A stretch of DNA of 35,399 nt from Candidatus Mediterraneibacter avicola (GCA_019115385.1 DXDR01000048.1:1-35399), one strand, 5' to 3'; positions 17,503 through 25,600 are shown, counted from the stretch's first letter. The notes: generated from the sequence alone by a model not told the origin. Numbers and translations: made by a program.

Positions 17503-19554
17503 TCACTCTTCCCGCTCCGGCTCCATCACAGTCAGCAGCCAGCGGCTGCAGGAGCGGCGCACCGCCGCCATATAAATACATTCTATCACACAAAGGAATA
17601 AAATCATAATCACAGATACCCACATTACTTCTCCTATGTCAGAACGGGTCCTGGAAGACAGCAGCCCCTGCAGCAGAGCCCGTACTCCAAACACACTGCT
17701 CAAAGCCGCCACACCCGCAGGAATACCGAAATACCAGTTCACCTGCCTTCCCGACGCCCGGCACAGTTCCCCGTAAGATGCCCCCAGACGGCTCAGCGTC
17801 TGATATCGCCTGCCGGACTTTCTCTGCCCCATAAGGAACTGTACGCCGATCACGGTATTAGCAATGATCAGGAACACAACCGCCAGATAGATTGTAATAT
17901 AACCTGCTGCCGCCACATAAAACATCTGGCGTCCCATGTTCTGGAGATAGCTTTCGTAAAATATCCCGGCAGAATCCAGTTCCCGGTTCATGTCCATAAT
18001 AGCAGACATCAGGCTTTCCCCTTCTCCTTTCTCCAGAATGCCATCCAGATATACCGTATAATTTCCCTGCGTATAGTATTCAAAATCTTCATCCGGCAGG
18101 ATCAATGCAAAGGAAAGTGTGATCGAAGAATCTGTAACCAGGTTCACGGACTGTACCTCTCCCGCCAGGCGGTACACGCTCCCGTCCAGCTCTGCCTCCG
18201 GCTCTGTTTTCAGGATCCCATCCATTATCTTTCTCTCGCCCTCGTAGGCAAACCCGCTGTCCATGTAGATCCCCGCCTGCCCCTTTTCGAGAGAAAGCTG
18301 CGGAAGTCCCGCTGCATCCAGCAGCTGGTTATAACTGCTCAGCGAAATAATGTAAGGATACTCATAGTACATCAGTATATTCTGAAGCCGCTGTTTTTCT
18401 TCCGAATCTTCCAGACGGGATATGGATTCAGTCACTGAATCCATCCGGAATGCATTTTCATAATCCTCTGTGGTCTGAATATGTCCCACCTTCATCTCAA
18501 ACAGCGAAGAAAATCCGGCGTCCAGCCCCTGCGCGGCCAACGTCTTTCTGACTTCAGATATATCCTGCTGATCCCCATCAAATGTATAGTCCAGCACATG
18601 GGGCTCCGAGTCCCCATAAAACCGCATGATCGCGGCTCCCGCGCCAAAGCAGCACAAGGCCGCCAGAATCAGCAGAGAACTGACTGCCAGCGCGCCGAAA
18701 CAGTGAATTACCGTTTCCTCCAGCTGACGAAAATGAAAGACCTGCAGTCCTCCGCTCTTCTCCCCGCGCTTTGCGAAAAAATTCATCACAAACCGCAGTC
18801 CGAAAAACAGAAGCCATGTACCACACAGACCCAGCAGCAGCGTAAGTCCCATTTTATCCAGGCCGGTCCACGCCAGACCGCTTGCCGCCATCCACCATGC
18901 AGTGCCCAGGCAGCCTGCGCCTGCTGCCACAGCCGCCCCGTATACTGCACCGGAAAACTGTTTTTTTACACCCTCGGGCAGCTCCTCAAGAAGTCCGGCG
19001 ATCTCCTGCCGGGCAATCCTGCCGCTCAGGATCAAAAATGCTGCCAGCTTGATCAGGAGAAATCCCGCAGCCGTCAGCAGCGCCGCCTCCGGAGAAAAGG
19101 AAAACCGATGGCCGATCACTCCCATTCCTGCTATTCTGGCTGTAACCAGGCTGATCACCTCCGAGAGGAGCACCGCCACAGGCAGACCGATCACCAGGGA
19201 GAAAATACTGCTGTACAGATCTTCCGCAAGCAAAAGAAAAAACAGCGTTCGCCGGCGCATTCCCATCATCAGGTACAGGCCGAATTCATGTTTGCGTCTC
19301 TGCAGCTGATATTTTCCCGCATAATACACAAGGAAAAATAAAATAACCAGCGCCGCCCCGAAAAACAGCGGGATCATGGCGATCAGCCTGTTTACAGCGT
19401 CACTCTCCATCTCTTTCAGGAAAAGAATTACATCCTGATTCGGGAGAGAGAGAATAATATAAAATGCGATGATCGTGACCAGCAGAGAGCTGAAAAACAG
19501 GCCGTTTTCCTTTCTGCTCCTCCTGCTGTTGCGAAATGCAAGCTTAAAAAACAT
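17503..19554 (-). CDS. BceB-like ABC transporter permease
   Basis: A 683-residue permease with the Bce layout: TM1 (about 20-38), further TMs at about 55-80, 105-135, 150-175, 195-220 and 230-260, and TM7 at about 282-312. A large extracytoplasmic domain (about 315-530) is followed by TM8 (about 540-565) and two C-terminal TMs (about 615-635 and 640-665). FtsX-type motifs flank the ends. In this family the permease-ATPase complex both removes cell-wall-active peptides (bacitracin, lantibiotics, plectasin-like) from their lipid targets and signals to the intramembrane kinase. Its start overlaps the ATPase end by 11 bp. The peptide specificity lies in the large domain and cannot be read from sequence. 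Confidence 0.92.
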   Translation of the reverse strand: MFFKLAFRNSRRSRKENGLFFSSLLVTIIAFYIILSLPNQDVILFLKEMESDAVNRLIAMIPLFFGAALVILFFLVYYAGKYQLQRRKHEFGLYLMMGMRRRTLFFLLLAEDLYSSIFSLVIGLPVAVLLSEVISLVTARIAGMGVIGHRFSFSPEAALLTAAGFLLIKLAAFLILSGRIARQEIAGLLEELPEGVKKQFSGAVYGAAVAAGAGCLGTAWWMAASGLAWTGLDKMGLTLLLGLCGTWLLFFGLRFVMNFFAKRGEKSGGLQVFHFRQLEETVIHCFGALAVSSLLILAALCCFGAGAAIMRFYGDSEPHVLDYTFDGDQQDISEVRKTLAAQGLDAGFSSLFEMKVGHIQTTEDYENAFRMDSVTESISRLEDSEEKQRLQNILMYYEYPYIISLSSYNQLLDAAGLPQLSLEKGQAGIYMDSGFAYEGERKIMDGILKTEPEAELDGSVYRLAGEVQSVNLVTDSSITLSFALILPDEDFEYYTQGNYTVYLDGILEKGEGESLMSAIMDMNRELDSAGIFYESYLQNMGRQMFYVAAAGYITIYLAVVFLIIANTVIGVQFLMGQRKSGRRYQTLSRLGASYGELCRASGRQVNWYFGIPAGVAALSSVFGVRALLQGLLSSRTRSDIGEVMWVSVIMILFLCVIECIYMAAVRRSCSRWLLTVMEPEREE

Positions 19555-20317
19555 ATTCCCTGCCCCCTCCCAGCTGTGCCATTACTTTCAATATCCTCTC
19601 ATAAAACTCCTGCCTTGATTCCGACGGCATATCTCTTCTGAGCTCATGGAAAATCGCGCCGTCCCGGATAAACAGGATCCGGCTGCAGTAGCTGGCAGCA
19701 TTGGAATCATGGGTTACCATAAGAATCGTAGCTTTTTCCTCCTGGTTCAGTCCTTTGAGCTTCTCCATCAGTCCCTTTGCGTTCTTTGAATCCAGCGCTC
19801 CTGTCGGCTCATCGCAGAGAATCAGTTCCGGGTTCAGGATCAGCGCCCTTGCCGCCGCAATCCTCTGCTTCTGTCCGCCGGACATCTGGGCCGGGAATTT
19901 ATCCATCACATCCATAATTTCCAGATACTGCGCCAGATGGGCCAGGCGTTTTCCCCCCTCCACTGCGGGCACCTGCTGAATAGACAGCGGAAGCAGAATA
20001 TTTTCCCGCCCGGTCAGATTATCCAGCAGTTCAAAGTTCTGAAAAAGATATCCGATCTTCCTGCCCCGGTACCGGGCAAGCGCTGAGCCTTTGAGACGCT
20101 GTATCTCCTGTCCCTGCAGGAGCATCCGCCCTCCGGTCGGCCTGGTCACGGTAGCAATACAGTTTAAAAGCGTTGATTTCCCCGAGCCGCTGCTCCCCAT
20201 AATTCCCAGGAACTCACCCCTGAGCACCTGCAAAGAAATGCCGTCCAGAGCCTTCGTCTGATTTGGCTGTCTGCCGTAATATTTTCTCAAACCCTCTATC
20301 TCAAGAATCTGTTCCAT
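19544..20317 (-). CDS. BceA-like ABC transporter ATP-binding protein
   Basis: A 257-residue ATPase: Walker A GSSGSGKST (41-49), Q-loop YLFQNFELL, signature QMSGGQKQRIA, Walker B LILCDEPTGAL and switch His in MVTHD. It powers the permease that follows with an 11-bp overlap. ATG 20317 is the start: AGAGGAGG lies eight bases upstream and the conserved N-terminus begins here. The same frame stays open upstream to 20593, but that extension runs through the long hairpin at 20416-20592 and is not expected to be coding. The region upstream, including the hairpin, is the likely control region of the Bce-type unit. Confidence 0.92.
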   Translation of the reverse strand: MEQILEIEGLRKYYGRQPNQTKALDGISLQVLRGEFLGIMGSSGSGKSTLLNCIATVTRPTGGRMLLQGQEIQRLKGSALARYRGRKIGYLFQNFELLDNLTGRENILLPLSIQQVPAVEGGKRLAHLAQYLEIMDVMDKFPAQMSGGQKQRIAAARALILNPELILCDEPTGALDSKNAKGLMEKLKGLNQEEKATILMVTHDSNAASYCSRILFIRDGAIFHELRRDMPSESRQEFYERILKVMAQLGGGREYVF

Positions 20318-20415
20318 TAAAAAAACCTCCTCTTTCCTGCCATATCTTTCTGATAAAAGAATACCACCGGAAGAGGAAGAAAAATACTTACAGTTGATGA
20401 AATATATTCGGATTT

Positions 20416-20592
20416 GTCCGCAGAGAAAATTTCCGCCGGGAAGAGGGAGGGAGTGCCGGAGGACACACTTTCGTTCGGGACGCAGACGCAGCGGTACATA
20501 AGAGCGCAAAAAACGCGCTCTAAGTGCCGGCGCTGCTTTACGGTCCTCCAGCACTCCCTCCCCCTTCCCCGGCTGTGTTTTCTCCGCACACA
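20416..20592. repeat. Long imperfect palindrome (about 177 bp) upstream of the Bce-type operon
   Basis: Two arms of about 50 bp (20416-20465 and 20543-20592) are imperfect inverted copies. Both contain a purine-rich core of the form GGGAGGGAGTGC(C/T)GGAGGAC on one strand. The 77-bp centre folds again: GCAGCG near 20488-20494 pairs with GCGCTGC (20529-20535) and AGAGCGC (20501-20507) with 20515-20521. A transcript of either strand would form one long rod. It carries no U-run of note. It lies 99 bp upstream of the BceA-like start, so it may be in that operon's leader or may be an inserted dispersed repeat (MITE/REP-like). Both strands happen to be open through it, which follows from the symmetry. 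Confidence 0.75.
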
Positions 20593-20696
20593 ATTCCGAA
20601 TTCCAACAGGAAGAAACCAGCCGGATCTGCCTCGGCTGACACGGAACTATGTTCTGCCTGATGGTTTAAAAAGGTGGTTTTTGCTGACTTTGAAAT

Positions 20697-20823
20697 GGTT
20701 GGTAGAAAAAGTTGAAACCTGACGACAGGCGTTAAAATTTACAACAGAATTGTCCGAACGAATGTGAGTTTTCTGTTGTAAATTTTAACGCCTGTCGTCA
20801 GGTTTCGTAGTTTTTCTTCAACC
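20697..20823. repeat. Perfect 36-bp inverted repeat with 21-nt loop
   Basis: 20714-20749 and 20771-20806 are exact reverse complements over 36 bases (GAAACCTGACGACAGGCG... on the left arm). Imperfect pairing continues outward for another 17 bp on each side (20697-20713 with 20807-20823). The loop (20750-20770) contains GTCCGAACGAATGTG. On the minus strand the stem is followed by AACTTTTTC, so it could end the ABC exporter transcript from 20951. The arm length is far beyond a usual terminator. The flanking gap DNA (20593-20696 and 20824-20950) shows no gene or other signal I can support. Confidence 0.9.
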
Positions 20824-20950
20824 GTGGAATGGAAGCGAAACCACACGCCCCTTATTTTCGAATATGTTTTTCAACACATTTTGTAATCGCCTGTTTTCGT
20901 AAGCCCTGCCAATCCAGTTCTCCGACAAATCCAAACTTACAGTTCCAGAT

Positions 20951-22903
20951 CTACGACAGTTCCAGTTTTCCGGTGTACAGCTGATAGTACGTCCCTTTCA
21001 GTTTGAGCAGTTCTTCGTGCGTTCCTCTCTCGATAATGCGCCCGTGCTCAAGCACCATGATCGCATCGCTGTTGCGGATGGTAGACAGCCTGTGAGCGAT
21101 AACAAATACAGTACGCCCTTTCATCAGGTTATCCATACCCTTCTGGACAATGCTCTCCGTTCTTGTGTCAATAGAAGATGTAGCCTCATCCAGAATCAGG
21201 ACCGGCGGGTCTGCGATCGCCGCTCTTGCAATAGCAAGCAGCTGTCTCTGCCCCTGGGACAATTCTTCCCCGTCGCCGCTTAAGTGGGTGTCATACCCCT
21301 GGGGCAGCATGCGGATGAAACCGTCTGCATGGGCAAGTTTTGCCGCCTGTACTACTTCCTCGTCTGTCGCGTCCAGTTTGCCGTACCGGATATTTTCCCT
21401 GATCGTTCCGGTAAACAGATGCGTATCCTGGAGCACGATTCCCAGAGACCGTCTCAGATCCGCTTTCTTGATCTTATTAATATTGATATCGTCATACCGG
21501 ATCTTTCCATCCGCCACATCATAGAAACGGTTGATCAGGTTAGTGATCGTTGTCTTTCCCGCTCCGGTAGAACCGACAAAGGCGATCTTCTGCCCCGGCT
21601 CTGCGTATAGCGTCAGATCATGAAGTACCATATGATCCGGCGTATAGCCGAATGTCATATCATAGAACCTCACATCGCCTTTCAATTCCTGATAGGTGAC
21701 AGTGCCGTCCGCCTGGTGGGGATGTTTCCACGCCCACAGCCCGGTCCTCTCTTTACACTCTGTAAGATTGCCGTCAGCGTCTTTCTTCGCATTTACCAGA
21801 GTTACGTATCCGTCGTCAACCTCCGGTTCTTCGTCCATCATATTAAAAATACGTTCTGCCCCGGCAAGGGCCATGATGATGGAGTTAAACTGCTGTGCGA
21901 TCTGCATGAAAGGCTGTGTAAAGCTTTTTGTAAACTGCAGATAAGAAGCCATGACTCCCAGCGTGATATTTCCGATTCCCGCCACGGAAAGAAATCCTCC
22001 GAACACAGCGGTAAGCACGAACTGCAGGTTGCCCAGGTTTCCAATGATCGGTCCCATCATGCTGGCAAACGTATGGGCATTTGAGGCGCTTGTAAAAAGT
22101 TTCTCGTTAAGCGCATCAAATTCCTGTTCGGAAATCTTCTCATGGTTAAATACCTTAATAACCCTCTGCCCGTTCATCCGTTCTTCCACGTAGCCTGTGA
22201 TATCTGCCAGATCCAGCTGCTGACGGATGAAATACTTGCCGCTGTTGCCCGCAACCTTTCTGGCCACCAGGATCATCACAAAGATCATCAGCACAGCCAG
22301 CACAGTCAGGATCGGACTGAGCACGAGCATGGAGATAAATGTTACCACAATGGTAAACGCCGACATCAGTACCTGCGGGATGGACTGGTTGATCATCTGG
22401 CGCAGGGTATCGGTATCGTTTGTATAAAGACTCATGATAGAGCCGTTTGTATTCTGGTCAAAATAACGGATCGGCAGCGTCTGCATATGCTCGAACATCT
22501 CATCTCTCACACGCTTTAATACGCCCTGTCCGATCACGACCATCATCCGGCTGTATACAAAGGTTGCAATGACCCCGCACAGGAAAATACTTCCCAGCAC
22601 CGTCAGCGCCATATACAGTTCTGTGTAATCCGGATTCTTCTGTCCGATCAGCGGAATGATAAAATCATCCAGCAGGAATTTCAGGGACAGGGACACTGAA
22701 ATTGAAGCGATGGAACTCAGCAGAATACAAAACAGTACGACAATAAACTGTACCTTATACGTCTTCGTCACGTAGCCCAGCAGGCGCTTCGCCGTCTTCA
22801 GAGTCCCTTTGGTGATCGCCGGGCCGCCCTGCCGCTTTCCCCGGCTGCCGTTCTGAACACCGCTGTTTGCCTGAGCATTGCTGCCATTCATCTGATCACT
22901 CAT
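20951..22903 (-). CDS. ABC exporter half-transporter with canonical catalytic site (heterodimer subunit 2)
   Basis: A 650-residue fused exporter subunit: six TMs within about residues 50-330, then an ATPase domain (about 405-645). Walker A GSTGAGKTT (444-452), signature LSQGQ (548-552, second G replaced by Q from the usual LSGGQ), Walker B with catalytic Glu573 in LILDEATSS, and switch His604 in VIAHRLS. An insert of about 35 residues (about 365-400, with TGLWAWKHPH) lies between the TM and ATPase domains. The altered signature would face the defective site of the partner subunit, as in BmrCD/LmrCD/TM287-288-type heterodimers, which export drugs. The start overlaps the partner gene by eight bases; GAAAGGAGG precedes it. 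The substrate is unknown. Confidence 0.92.
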   Translation of the reverse strand: MSDQMNGSNAQANSGVQNGSRGKRQGGPAITKGTLKTAKRLLGYVTKTYKVQFIVVLFCILLSSIASISVSLSLKFLLDDFIIPLIGQKNPDYTELYMALTVLGSIFLCGVIATFVYSRMMVVIGQGVLKRVRDEMFEHMQTLPIRYFDQNTNGSIMSLYTNDTDTLRQMINQSIPQVLMSAFTIVVTFISMLVLSPILTVLAVLMIFVMILVARKVAGNSGKYFIRQQLDLADITGYVEERMNGQRVIKVFNHEKISEQEFDALNEKLFTSASNAHTFASMMGPIIGNLGNLQFVLTAVFGGFLSVAGIGNITLGVMASYLQFTKSFTQPFMQIAQQFNSIIMALAGAERIFNMMDEEPEVDDGYVTLVNAKKDADGNLTECKERTGLWAWKHPHQADGTVTYQELKGDVRFYDMTFGYTPDHMVLHDLTLYAEPGQKIAFVGSTGAGKTTITNLINRFYDVADGKIRYDDININKIKKADLRRSLGIVLQDTHLFTGTIRENIRYGKLDATDEEVVQAAKLAHADGFIRMLPQGYDTHLSGDGEELSQGQRQLLAIARAAIADPPVLILDEATSSIDTRTESIVQKGMDNLMKGRTVFVIAHRLSTIRNSDAIMVLEHGRIIERGTHEELLKLKGTYYQLYTGKLELS

Positions 22904-24629
22904 TTTCAGCGCCTCCTTTCATCTGAGATTCATATACTTCCTGGTAAATCTTATTTGTCTGGAGAAGTTCACTGGAAGTGCCGATCCCATTGATCTCACC
23001 ATCATCCATAACAATGATCACATCTGCGTCTTCCACAGAAGAAATCCTCTGTGCGATAATGATCTTGGTGGTATCTGGGATCTCCTCCCGGAATGCCTGG
23101 CGGATCAGTGCGTCTGTCCTTGTGTCCACCGCACTGGTGGAATCATCAAGGATCAGGATCTTCGGCTTTTTCAGAAGTGCTCTGGCGATACACAGCCTCT
23201 GCTTCTGTCCGCCGGACACGTTATTTCCGCCTTCCACGATCATCGTGTTATATTTGGCCGGAAACTCCTGGATAAATCCGTCCGCCTGAGCCAGCTTACA
23301 TACCCGCTGCACTTCTTCGTCGCTGGCATTCTCGTCACCCCAGCGTACGTTTTCATAAATGCTTCCTGTGAAAAGCACATTTTTCTGAAGCACCATGGAT
23401 ACCTGGTCGCGGAGCGCTTTCAGGCCGTATCTGCGCACATCCACACCGCCAACTTTCACACAGCCCCCGGTCACGTCATAAAGTCTCGGGATCAGCTGCA
23501 CAAGCGTAGATTTGGCGCTTCCTGTCCCGCCGATTATTCCGACGATCTGGCCGCTCTTGATGTGAAGGTTTACATCCTTCAGCGAAAGATTTCCGCCCTC
23601 GCCTGCGTAGCTGAAGTTAACGTGCTCAAAATCAATATCTCCATTTTGTACTTCTGTAATAGCATCCGCGGCGTCTTCCATCTCCGGCACCTCGTCCAGT
23701 ACTTCTGTAATACGGTCGGTAGAAGCCTCTGCGATCATAATCATCGTAAACACAAAAGTAACCATCATCAGAGACATAAGGATCTGGAGTGCATACACAA
23801 TGACACTGGTCAGTTCTCCGGTCTGCATCGTGCCGTTGATGATGCTTTCACCGCCGATCAGCACCATGATAATAACAACTGCATACACAGTAAACTGCAT
23901 AACCGGCGAGTTCCATGCCACGATCTTCTCAGCCTTTGTAAAGAGCCTGAACACAAGGGCAGAAACCTTGTCGAACTTCTCAACTTCATGATCGGCACGG
24001 ACATATGCCTTCACCACTCGCGCCGCATTTACATTCTCCTGGACAGTGTTATTAAGCACATCATATTCATCAAACACCTGGACAAAGTGCGGATGCGCCT
24101 TCTTTGCAATAAAGATCAGCGTACCTCCCAGTACCGGCACAGTGATCAGCATGATAACCGCGATGGGCACACTGATCGTCAGCGTCATGATCAGGGACAG
24201 CACGATCATGATAGGCGCCCTGGCAAGCAGACGGATCGTGAACATATATGCCATCTGCACGTTAGTAATATCTGTCGTCATCCTGGTAACAAGACTGGAT
24301 GTCGAAAAATGGTCAATATTTCCGAATGAAAAATCCTGTATTTTGTAAAAGATATCATGACGCAGGTTCTTTGCGTACCCGGAAGATGCGATCGCGCCAA
24401 GCTGCCCCGCTTTTGCGCCGAATACCAGCGCCAGCATTGCCATAGCAATAAGCAGAAGTCCCATTTTTATAATATAGGCCATATCTCCTTCCATGATTCC
24501 CACGTCAATGATCTTTGCCATCAGCAACGGGATCAGGACTTCCATCAGCACTTCCAGACATACCAGCACAGGCGTCAGGAAAGATTCCCGCTTATATTCC
24601 CTGACAGAACGAAGTAATTTTCTATTCAT
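22896..24629 (-). CDS. ABC exporter half-transporter with degenerate catalytic site (heterodimer subunit 1)
   Basis: A 577-residue fused exporter subunit: six TMs in about 15-300 and an ATPase domain from about 330. Walker A GGTGSAKST (367-375) and signature VSGGQ (471-475) are good, but the catalytic Glu after Walker B is Asp (LILDDSTSA, Asp496) and the switch His is Gln (IIAQRIS, Gln527). It therefore supplies the non-hydrolysing site of an asymmetric heterodimer, paired with the altered LSQGQ of subunit 2. It lies between the MarR regulator and subunit 2, overlapping each by eight bases. The unit resembles multidrug efflux operons; membrane location is certain and substrate is not. Confidence 0.92.
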   Translation of the reverse strand: MNRKLLRSVREYKRESFLTPVLVCLEVLMEVLIPLLMAKIIDVGIMEGDMAYIIKMGLLLIAMAMLALVFGAKAGQLGAIASSGYAKNLRHDIFYKIQDFSFGNIDHFSTSSLVTRMTTDITNVQMAYMFTIRLLARAPIMIVLSLIMTLTISVPIAVIMLITVPVLGGTLIFIAKKAHPHFVQVFDEYDVLNNTVQENVNAARVVKAYVRADHEVEKFDKVSALVFRLFTKAEKIVAWNSPVMQFTVYAVVIIMVLIGGESIINGTMQTGELTSVIVYALQILMSLMMVTFVFTMIMIAEASTDRITEVLDEVPEMEDAADAITEVQNGDIDFEHVNFSYAGEGGNLSLKDVNLHIKSGQIVGIIGGTGSAKSTLVQLIPRLYDVTGGCVKVGGVDVRRYGLKALRDQVSMVLQKNVLFTGSIYENVRWGDENASDEEVQRVCKLAQADGFIQEFPAKYNTMIVEGGNNVSGGQKQRLCIARALLKKPKILILDDSTSAVDTRTDALIRQAFREEIPDTTKIIIAQRISSVEDADVIIVMDDGEINGIGTSSELLQTNKIYQEVYESQMKGGAENE

Positions 24630-25119
24630 GGTCTGTTATCTCCTCTCTTCTTTTTTCATCACCCGACAAATTTGCAGACATCTGTTCCAGTACTTCCCGG
24701 CAGACCGAGAGTTTTTCCTCGGGAATGTCTCTGGCAAGAAGTTCTTCTATATAGCGGATATTGCCAAGGATGTGCTGCCGCACCCCTTTGGCCTTCTCCG
24801 TGGGCACCAGCTTCTTTAGCCGTGCATCCTGCTTCACCGGTTCTCTGCGGATAAATCCGTTTTTCTCCAGGATCTGAAGCGTCCCGGTTGCAGTGGACCT
24901 GCGGATCTGGAACTCCTTTTCCACGTCTTTCTGATATATATCCCTGTTAAGTGACTGAAACAAAATATAATGCAGCACAAGGCGCTGCATATTTGTTGTC
25001 AGACTGTCCTCTTCCTCCTGAATGCACATCTGCCTTTTCAGCTGATGGGAGAGCGTGTTGATCAGCCTGCCTACGTCATGTCCGTTTTCACATATCTCCC
25101 CGGTCTCTCTGGCGCACAT
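24622..25119 (-). CDS. MarR-family transcriptional regulator
   Basis: A 165-residue winged-helix repressor (dimeric in the family): N-terminal dimer helix, then the DNA-binding fold (FQIRRSTATGTLQILEKNG as recognition helix and FIRREPVKQDARLKKLVPT as wing) and C-terminal dimer helices (ELLARDIPEEKLSVCREVL). It overlaps the first exporter gene by eight bases and surely controls the unit. ATG 25119 is chosen; the in-frame GTG at 25143 lacks a ribosome site. Even 25119 has only a distant AAAGGA (about 12 bases), but its ATG overlaps the stop of an upstream frame as TAATG, so it may depend on coupling. The likely operator is at 25265-25282. Confidence 0.9.
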   Translation of the reverse strand: MCARETGEICENGHDVGRLINTLSHQLKRQMCIQEEEDSLTTNMQRLVLHYILFQSLNRDIYQKDVEKEFQIRRSTATGTLQILEKNGFIRREPVKQDARLKKLVPTEKAKGVRQHILGNIRYIEELLARDIPEEKLSVCREVLEQMSANLSGDEKRREEITDHE

Positions 25120-25259
25120 TACTGGTCCACATCCTTTCTGCACTTAAAGAATGCCGCCGGCATATTCGCCGCGGCGTGTGTCTGCTCTGCCGGCATTTCC
25201 GCATTCCCCATGTAAATCTGCCGGCGTCTGTATCCAGGGGATGAAGATCCCCATTTCAT
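25119..25259 (-). CDS. Possible leader peptide in the marR 5' region
   Basis: A 46-codon frame from ATG 25259 stays open to a TAA at 25119-25121, whose last bases form TAATG with the marR start. It begins just downstream of the predicted transcription start. The first ATG has no ribosome site, but an internal ATG at 25196 (MPAEQTHAAANMP...) has GGGGA eight bases upstream and would give 25 residues ending CRKDVDQ. A hairpin covers codons 3-9 and another dyad (AATGCCG/CGGCATT) covers the middle. It may be a true leader peptide coupled to marR translation or a chance frame; no homology is recognised. Confidence 0.35.
   Translation of the reverse strand: MKWGSSSPGYRRRQIYMGNAEMPAEQTHAAANMPAAFFKCRKDVDQ
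25237..25252 (-). other. Tetraloop hairpin in the marR leader
   Basis: GGGGAT and ATCCCC form a 6-bp stem with a CTTC loop on the minus strand, about 25 bases after the predicted transcription start. With the second dyad around 25145-25190 it makes the leader, about 160 nt, strongly structured. Confidence 0.5.
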
Positions 25260-25264
25260 ATAAT

Positions 25265-25312
25265 TTGTTCGGTAACTAACAATATAGTATAAAGAATTAA
25301 AATTATTGTCAA
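25265..25312 (-). promoter_or_regulatory. Promoter and MarR-type operator of the exporter operon
   Basis: Minus-strand TTGACA (25307-25312, perfect), then TACTAT at 17 bp (25284-25289) or TATACT at 15 bp as -10. Immediately downstream, TTGTT(N8)AACAA at 25265-25282 is an 18-bp dyad of the size usual for MarR dimers, placed where binding would block polymerase. This suggests autorepression relieved by a ligand. Confidence 0.7.
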
Positions 25313-25539
25313 TCACCAAAATGCACAAAAGAAAATCCTTCTTTTCTCAAAAAATAGGATGTTTTTGTTTTCGATAGCGGCGGACATTTTGCCACTGCTT
25401 TTATTCAAAACATGTCTGAAGGGTTAAAATTTGTACCTATGTTTGGTACAACTGCCTGAACTTTTAAGAAATTTACGTCTGTTTTGCATAAGAGAAAAGC
25501 ATATTCTCTTTATATTGCTCGTTTTTTCGCACAAAAATG

Positions 25540-25568
25540 TGGAAAATCTCAGCAAAAAATTGTATAAT
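25540..25568 (+). promoter_or_regulatory. Promoter of glgC-glgD
   Basis: TGGAAA (25540-25545), 17-bp spacer and perfect TATAAT (25563-25568) lie 32 bp before the glgC start. The upstream part of the gap (25313-25539) is AT-rich and holds no gene or clear structure that I can support. Confidence 0.65.
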
Positions 25569-25600
25569 ATAGGGCAGTAATATGAAAGAGAGGGCTCACT

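Noticed and set aside
20414-20722. 102-codon plus-strand frame, and a minus-strand extension of the BceA-like frame up to 20593
   Set aside because: Both run through the long palindrome; their similar beginnings (AEK...) come from the symmetry of the DNA. The ATPase has a proper start with ribosome site at 20317.
25120-25143. GTG start at 25143 for marR
   Set aside because: No ribosome site lies upstream and the extra residues (QKGCGPV) are not part of the MarR fold; the ATG at 25119 is favoured.
25425-25455. GTACC...GGTAC small inverted repeat upstream of glgC
   Set aside because: Only five base pairs, no fit to a known operator and not placed at the promoter; chance is likely.
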